Assembly (NCBI GenBank): GCA_011389935.1
Contig: JAABTJ010000009.1
Coordinates: forward strand, 41,549 to 105,548
DNA from: Desulfobacteraceae bacterium
Lineage (GTDB): Bacteria > Desulfobacterota > Desulfobacteria > Desulfobacterales > Desulfosalsimonadaceae
Length of the DNA: 64,000 bases
Direction of reading: 5' to 3'
Part shown: positions 61,584 through 64,000 of the stretch, one piece after another
Numbering within the stretch: position 1 is the first letter of the stretch
Layout: every line of letters starts with the position of its first letter
The notes under the pieces: model-generated
What the model was told of the DNA's origin: nothing
The model's input: the letters and a program-made list of their open reading frames with translations, nothing else
Databases searched by the model: none
Position numbers and translations under genes: made by a program

Positions 61584-61764
61584 GCACGCATACAGCACCC
61601 TGCAAATGCAAACGGGAAACCGACGCCTCCCCCAACCGTTCTTTTCTGTTGATCCTTCCCCCATCTTTTGCTATTTACAATCGTTTTAAAAAACACAACC
61701 GGCGCAAATTGCACAAATTGGCCGAACGCCCCAACGGTTCCCTGCACACCGGAGATAAACATCC

Positions 61765-63315
61765 ATGCAAATTACGGAAATCCTGGCCAGAAACGCCCGA
61801 ATGTACGGCGATAAAACCGCGCTCATCGAGCGGATTCCCGAAACCGGCGAACGCCGCGAAATTTCATGGCGCCGATTTTACGGCCAATCAAACGCCGTGG
61901 CCAATTTCCTCCGGGGCGCCGGCATCCGCAAGGGCGACCGGGTGGTTCAGCTGATGACCAACTGCATCGAGTGGCTCCCCATTTATTTCGGGATCCTGCA
62001 GTCCGGCGCCACTGCCGTGCCGCTCAATTTCCGCTTTACCGCAGAGGACATCCTCCGGTGTACCGGGTTGTGCGAGGCAAAAGCCTTTGTTTTCGGCCCG
62101 GAATTCATCGAACGGGTCAATGCCGTGAAACCCTTTCTGGACGAAACCGTCCAGGTCTACCTCTACGCGGGACCGGACCCCCTTTGCCCTCTCTATGCCC
62201 TGTCTTGCAGCGACATCCTCGCGTCCGGTGACACCTCCGCGGTTCCGGTCGTCATTGACCCCTGCGACAGGGCCGGCATCTATTTCACCTCGGGCACCAC
62301 GGGCGCGCCCAAGGGCGTATTTCTCAAACACCGGCAGCTCGAGTCCGCCTGCTACGTGGAAAACCGTCACCACAACCAGACGCACCATGACAATTTTTTA
62401 TGCATCCCGCCGCTCTACCACACGGGCGCCAAGATGCACTGGTTCGGCAATTTTATCGTGGGCGCGAAATCCGTGCTGCTCAGGGGGGTGACCCCCCGCG
62501 CGGTACTCGATGCGGTCTCCGAGGAAGGGGTGACCATTGTCTGGCTGCTGGTGCCGTGGGCGCACGACATCATCATGGCCATCGAAAACCAGGAGATCGA
62601 CCTGGCGGATTACCGGCTCGACCAGTGGCGCCTCATGCATATCGGCGCCCAGCCCGTCCCCCCCTCCCTGATCCGGAAATGGAAAACCTATTTTCCGTAC
62701 CAGGAGTACGACACCAACTACGGGCTCACCGAGGCCACCGGCCCCGGCTGCGTGCACCTTGGTGTTGAAAATATCCATAAAATCGGCGCCATCGGGGTGC
62801 CGGGCTTTGACTGGGAATGCCGCGTGGTGGATGAGAAGGGGGGCGACCTCCCCCCCAACGTCCCCGGGGAGCTGCTGGTCAAGGGGCCGGGCGTCATGGC
62901 GGAATACTACAAAAACCCCGAAGCCACGGCCTCGGTCCTGAAAAACGGCTGGCTGCATACCGGCGATATCGTGAAAAAGGACGAGGACGGGTTTTTATGG
63001 CTGGTGGACCGCAAAAAGGACGTGGTCATCTCAGGGGGGGAGAACATCTTTCCGGTGGAGATTGAAAATTTCCTCATGGACCACGACGATATCATGGATG
63101 CGGCCGTCATCGGTCTTCCCGACGAGCGTCTGGGGGAAATCGTTGCCGCGGTGATCGCGGTGAAAAACGGGCGAACGCTCACCGAGGACGACATCCTGTC
63201 CTATTGCCGGGGCCTTCCCCGGTACCATCGCCCCCGGCGCATCCTGCTGGATGCGGTCCCCCGAAACGCCACCGGAAAAATCGAAAAGCCCAGGCTCCGG
63301 AAAAAGTACTGCTAA
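61765..63315 (+). CDS. AMP-forming acyl-CoA ligase
   Basis: Activates a carboxylic acid to acyl-CoA through an acyl-adenylate. 516 residues: P-loop-like YFTSGTTGAPKG near residue 173, YGLTEATGPG, the hinge GWLHTGDIVKKDEDGFLWLVDRKKD, GGENIFPVEIE, and the C-terminal catalytic lysine in NATGKIEKPRLRKKY. It resembles medium/long-chain and crotonobetaine-type ligases (CaiC/FadD-like); substrate unknown. ATG 61765. Overlaps the next convergent gene by 4 bp. Confidence 0.9.
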   Translation: MQITEILARNARMYGDKTALIERIPETGERREISWRRFYGQSNAVANFLRGAGIRKGDRVVQLMTNCIEWLPIYFGILQSGATAVPLNFRFTAEDILRCTGLCEAKAFVFGPEFIERVNAVKPFLDETVQVYLYAGPDPLCPLYALSCSDILASGDTSAVPVVIDPCDRAGIYFTSGTTGAPKGVFLKHRQLESACYVENRHHNQTHHDNFLCIPPLYHTGAKMHWFGNFIVGAKSVLLRGVTPRAVLDAVSEEGVTIVWLLVPWAHDIIMAIENQEIDLADYRLDQWRLMHIGAQPVPPSLIRKWKTYFPYQEYDTNYGLTEATGPGCVHLGVENIHKIGAIGVPGFDWECRVVDEKGGDLPPNVPGELLVKGPGVMAEYYKNPEATASVLKNGWLHTGDIVKKDEDGFLWLVDRKKDVVISGGENIFPVEIENFLMDHDDIMDAAVIGLPDERLGEIVAAVIAVKNGRTLTEDDILSYCRGLPRYHRPRRILLDAVPRNATGKIEKPRLRKKYC

Positions 63316-63584
63316 TCCGGTTTTTTTTCCTTTTCCTCGCGGATCAGCGCCCGGGCAATGTGGATGTCATAGACCGTTTTCGGGTCAAAATCCTTCCCCT
63401 CGTACATGTCCGCGGCCTGCACCACGGCGTCATGGGGAACCCACCCGTGCTCCTCCCACAAGGAGGGATCATCGCTGCGCCACATACGGAACAGGACGCT
63501 CCCTTCTGATTTTTTCACATACATCCGAACCTGCTTGTTTTCGGGAAACGGGTAATAATAAATCCCGCCGTCCTTGTCTTTCAT
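63312..63584 (-). CDS. Small hypothetical protein, 90 residues
   Basis: Soluble, charged protein: KDKDGGIYYYPFPENKQVRM, then LFRMWRSDDPSLWEEHGWVP and a lysine-rich end IREEKEKKPD. No domain or signal recognised. ATG 63584 with GGAGA 7-8 nt before it on the minus strand (AAAGGAGACTTTCCA). Ends within the last codons of the acyl-CoA ligase. Composition and ribosome site support a real gene. Confidence 0.7.
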   Translation of the reverse strand: MKDKDGGIYYYPFPENKQVRMYVKKSEGSVLFRMWRSDDPSLWEEHGWVPHDAVVQAADMYEGKDFDPKTVYDIHIARALIREEKEKKPD

Positions 63585-63780
63585 TGGAAAGTCTCCTTTT
63601 TGCCGTTTTTCTTTGAAAAATAATCGGCCGTCTTTGTCTGCCCCTTTTTCCTTTACAACAATGCGCCCGGTTGATAAAAAGCGGTTTTGCTTTTTACATG
63701 ACAGCCGTATTTATCTGCAAAAATATTCGTATGATGTGATCCTGCCCGGATTTTTGCCGGAAGGCACCCCGTTCAGAATT

Positions 63781-63907
63781 GACGGCTTCGTAAAAAGCCC
63801 AATATCTGCGTTGCGCACAATTTTTGAAGAATCTCACGTACGGCGAAGTACACTCAATCCTTCAAAAATTGCACGCGCCTTGATCTTGAACTTTTTACTT
63901 TGCCCTC
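63781..63907 (-). repeat. Hairpin repeat family B, reverse copy
   Basis: GACGGCTTCGTAAAAAG at 63781-63797, constant strands CCCAATATCTGCG and GCCTTGATCTTGAAC, inner stem TTTTTGAAGAAT / CCTTCAAAAA, right outer arm CTTTTTACTTTGCCCTC. It is the main content of the 351-bp gap 63585-63935; the rest shows no gene. Confidence 0.83.
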
Positions 63908-63935
63908 CAAAATCGAGTTTTAGGAAAGCATCAAG

Positions 63936-64000
63936 CTATGGTTTCGGCGTCATGGTGTGAATGACCACCTGTTTTTTCCCGCCGCCCATATCGATCGATT
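63936..64000 (-). CDS. C-terminal end of an unidentified protein (partial)
   Basis: On the minus strand an open frame enters from the right edge and ends SIDMGGGKKQVVIHTMTPKP before TAG (63936-63938). Only about 20 residues are visible, too few to name a family, but the B repeat placed just after its stop matches the way B repeats follow other genes here. Confidence 0.35.
   Translation of the reverse strand, partial: SIDMGGGKKQVVIHTMTPKP

Noticed and set aside
59604..61664. A 686-residue open frame antisense to dnaK
   Set aside because: Shadow of dnaK; its continuity comes from codon bias. It also runs through the family A repeat.

Overview
The window reads as chromosomal core sequence from an anaerobic Gram-negative bacterium, most likely a member of the Desulfobacterota (former Deltaproteobacteria, sulfate-reducer type). 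The reasons are: an oxygen-sensitive class III ribonucleotide reductase (nrdDG) behind NrdR boxes, LL-diaminopimelate aminotransferase (dapL), an NDP-forming acyl-CoA ligase, acyl-CoA dehydrogenase, AMP-forming acyl-CoA ligase and enoyl-CoA hydratase/isomerase genes for acid metabolism, type IV pilus motors, CcsA/CcdA cytochrome c maturation genes, and many dispersed hairpin repeats. The assignment is inference from gene content; no rRNA or tRNA gene is present to confirm it.

Layout. 0-5 kb: 3' end of asnS, then gyrB and dnaN on the minus strand, separated by a repeat instead of recF. 5-7.2 kb: cbiMQO-type nickel/cobalt transporter. 7.5-14.4 kb: penicillin-binding protein 1A, an alpha/beta hydrolase, a LEA-type lipoprotein and an NDP-forming acyl-CoA ligase. 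14.4-15.2 kb: no gene, four structured repeats in a row. 15.2-18.3 kb: radical SAM (Elp3-like), rnc, PHP phosphatase, DksA-like regulator. 18.5-22.3 kb: tetrapyrrole operon hemA, ccsA, siroheme synthase domain, DHH phosphoesterase. 22.7-25.8 kb: folate genes pabA and a pabB-pabC fusion. 25.8-32.5 kb: dapL, then tilS-ftsH-folP-coaX. 32.5-37.2 kb: pilT/pilU cluster with yggT, and divergent proC. 37.4-41 kb: ccdA, a thioredoxin-fold lipoprotein, NUDIX hydrolase and ChaN-like lipoprotein. 41-44 kb: nrdDG. 44.3-47 kb: acyl-CoA dehydrogenase and small or cysteine-rich proteins. 47.2-52.5 kb: the origin-associated cluster rpmH-rnpA-yidD-yidC-jag-mnmE (minus strand), with a perfect parS site beside mnmE. 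53-58.1 kb: RNase G, a large radical SAM/DUF2344 protein and an enoyl-CoA hydratase/isomerase. 58.3-61.5 kb: SRP RNA, grpE, dnaK. 61.7-64 kb: AMP-forming acyl-CoA ligase, a small conserved protein and the end of an unidentified gene.

The replication genes, the rpmH cluster and the parS sites place the window close to the replication origin, but dnaA and recF are absent and the usual dnaA-dnaN-recF-gyrB / rpmH arrangement is split by almost 50 kb.

The most unusual signal is between the genes. Three sequence classes (called B, C1 and C2 here) share one design: an outer stem, two constant strands (TTCAAGATC on the 5' side, AGATATTGGG on the 3' side), an inner stem and an apical hairpin. The stems differ completely between classes but remain self-complementary, so pairing is conserved while sequence is not. 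A fourth class (D, about 204 bp) has the same general plan with different constant strands. A fifth (A) is a short CACAGAG-rich repeat that in one place sits inside a C1 element. Together these account for more than twenty loci and nearly all longer gene-free stretches. No CRISPR array, prophage, transposase gene or defence island was seen.
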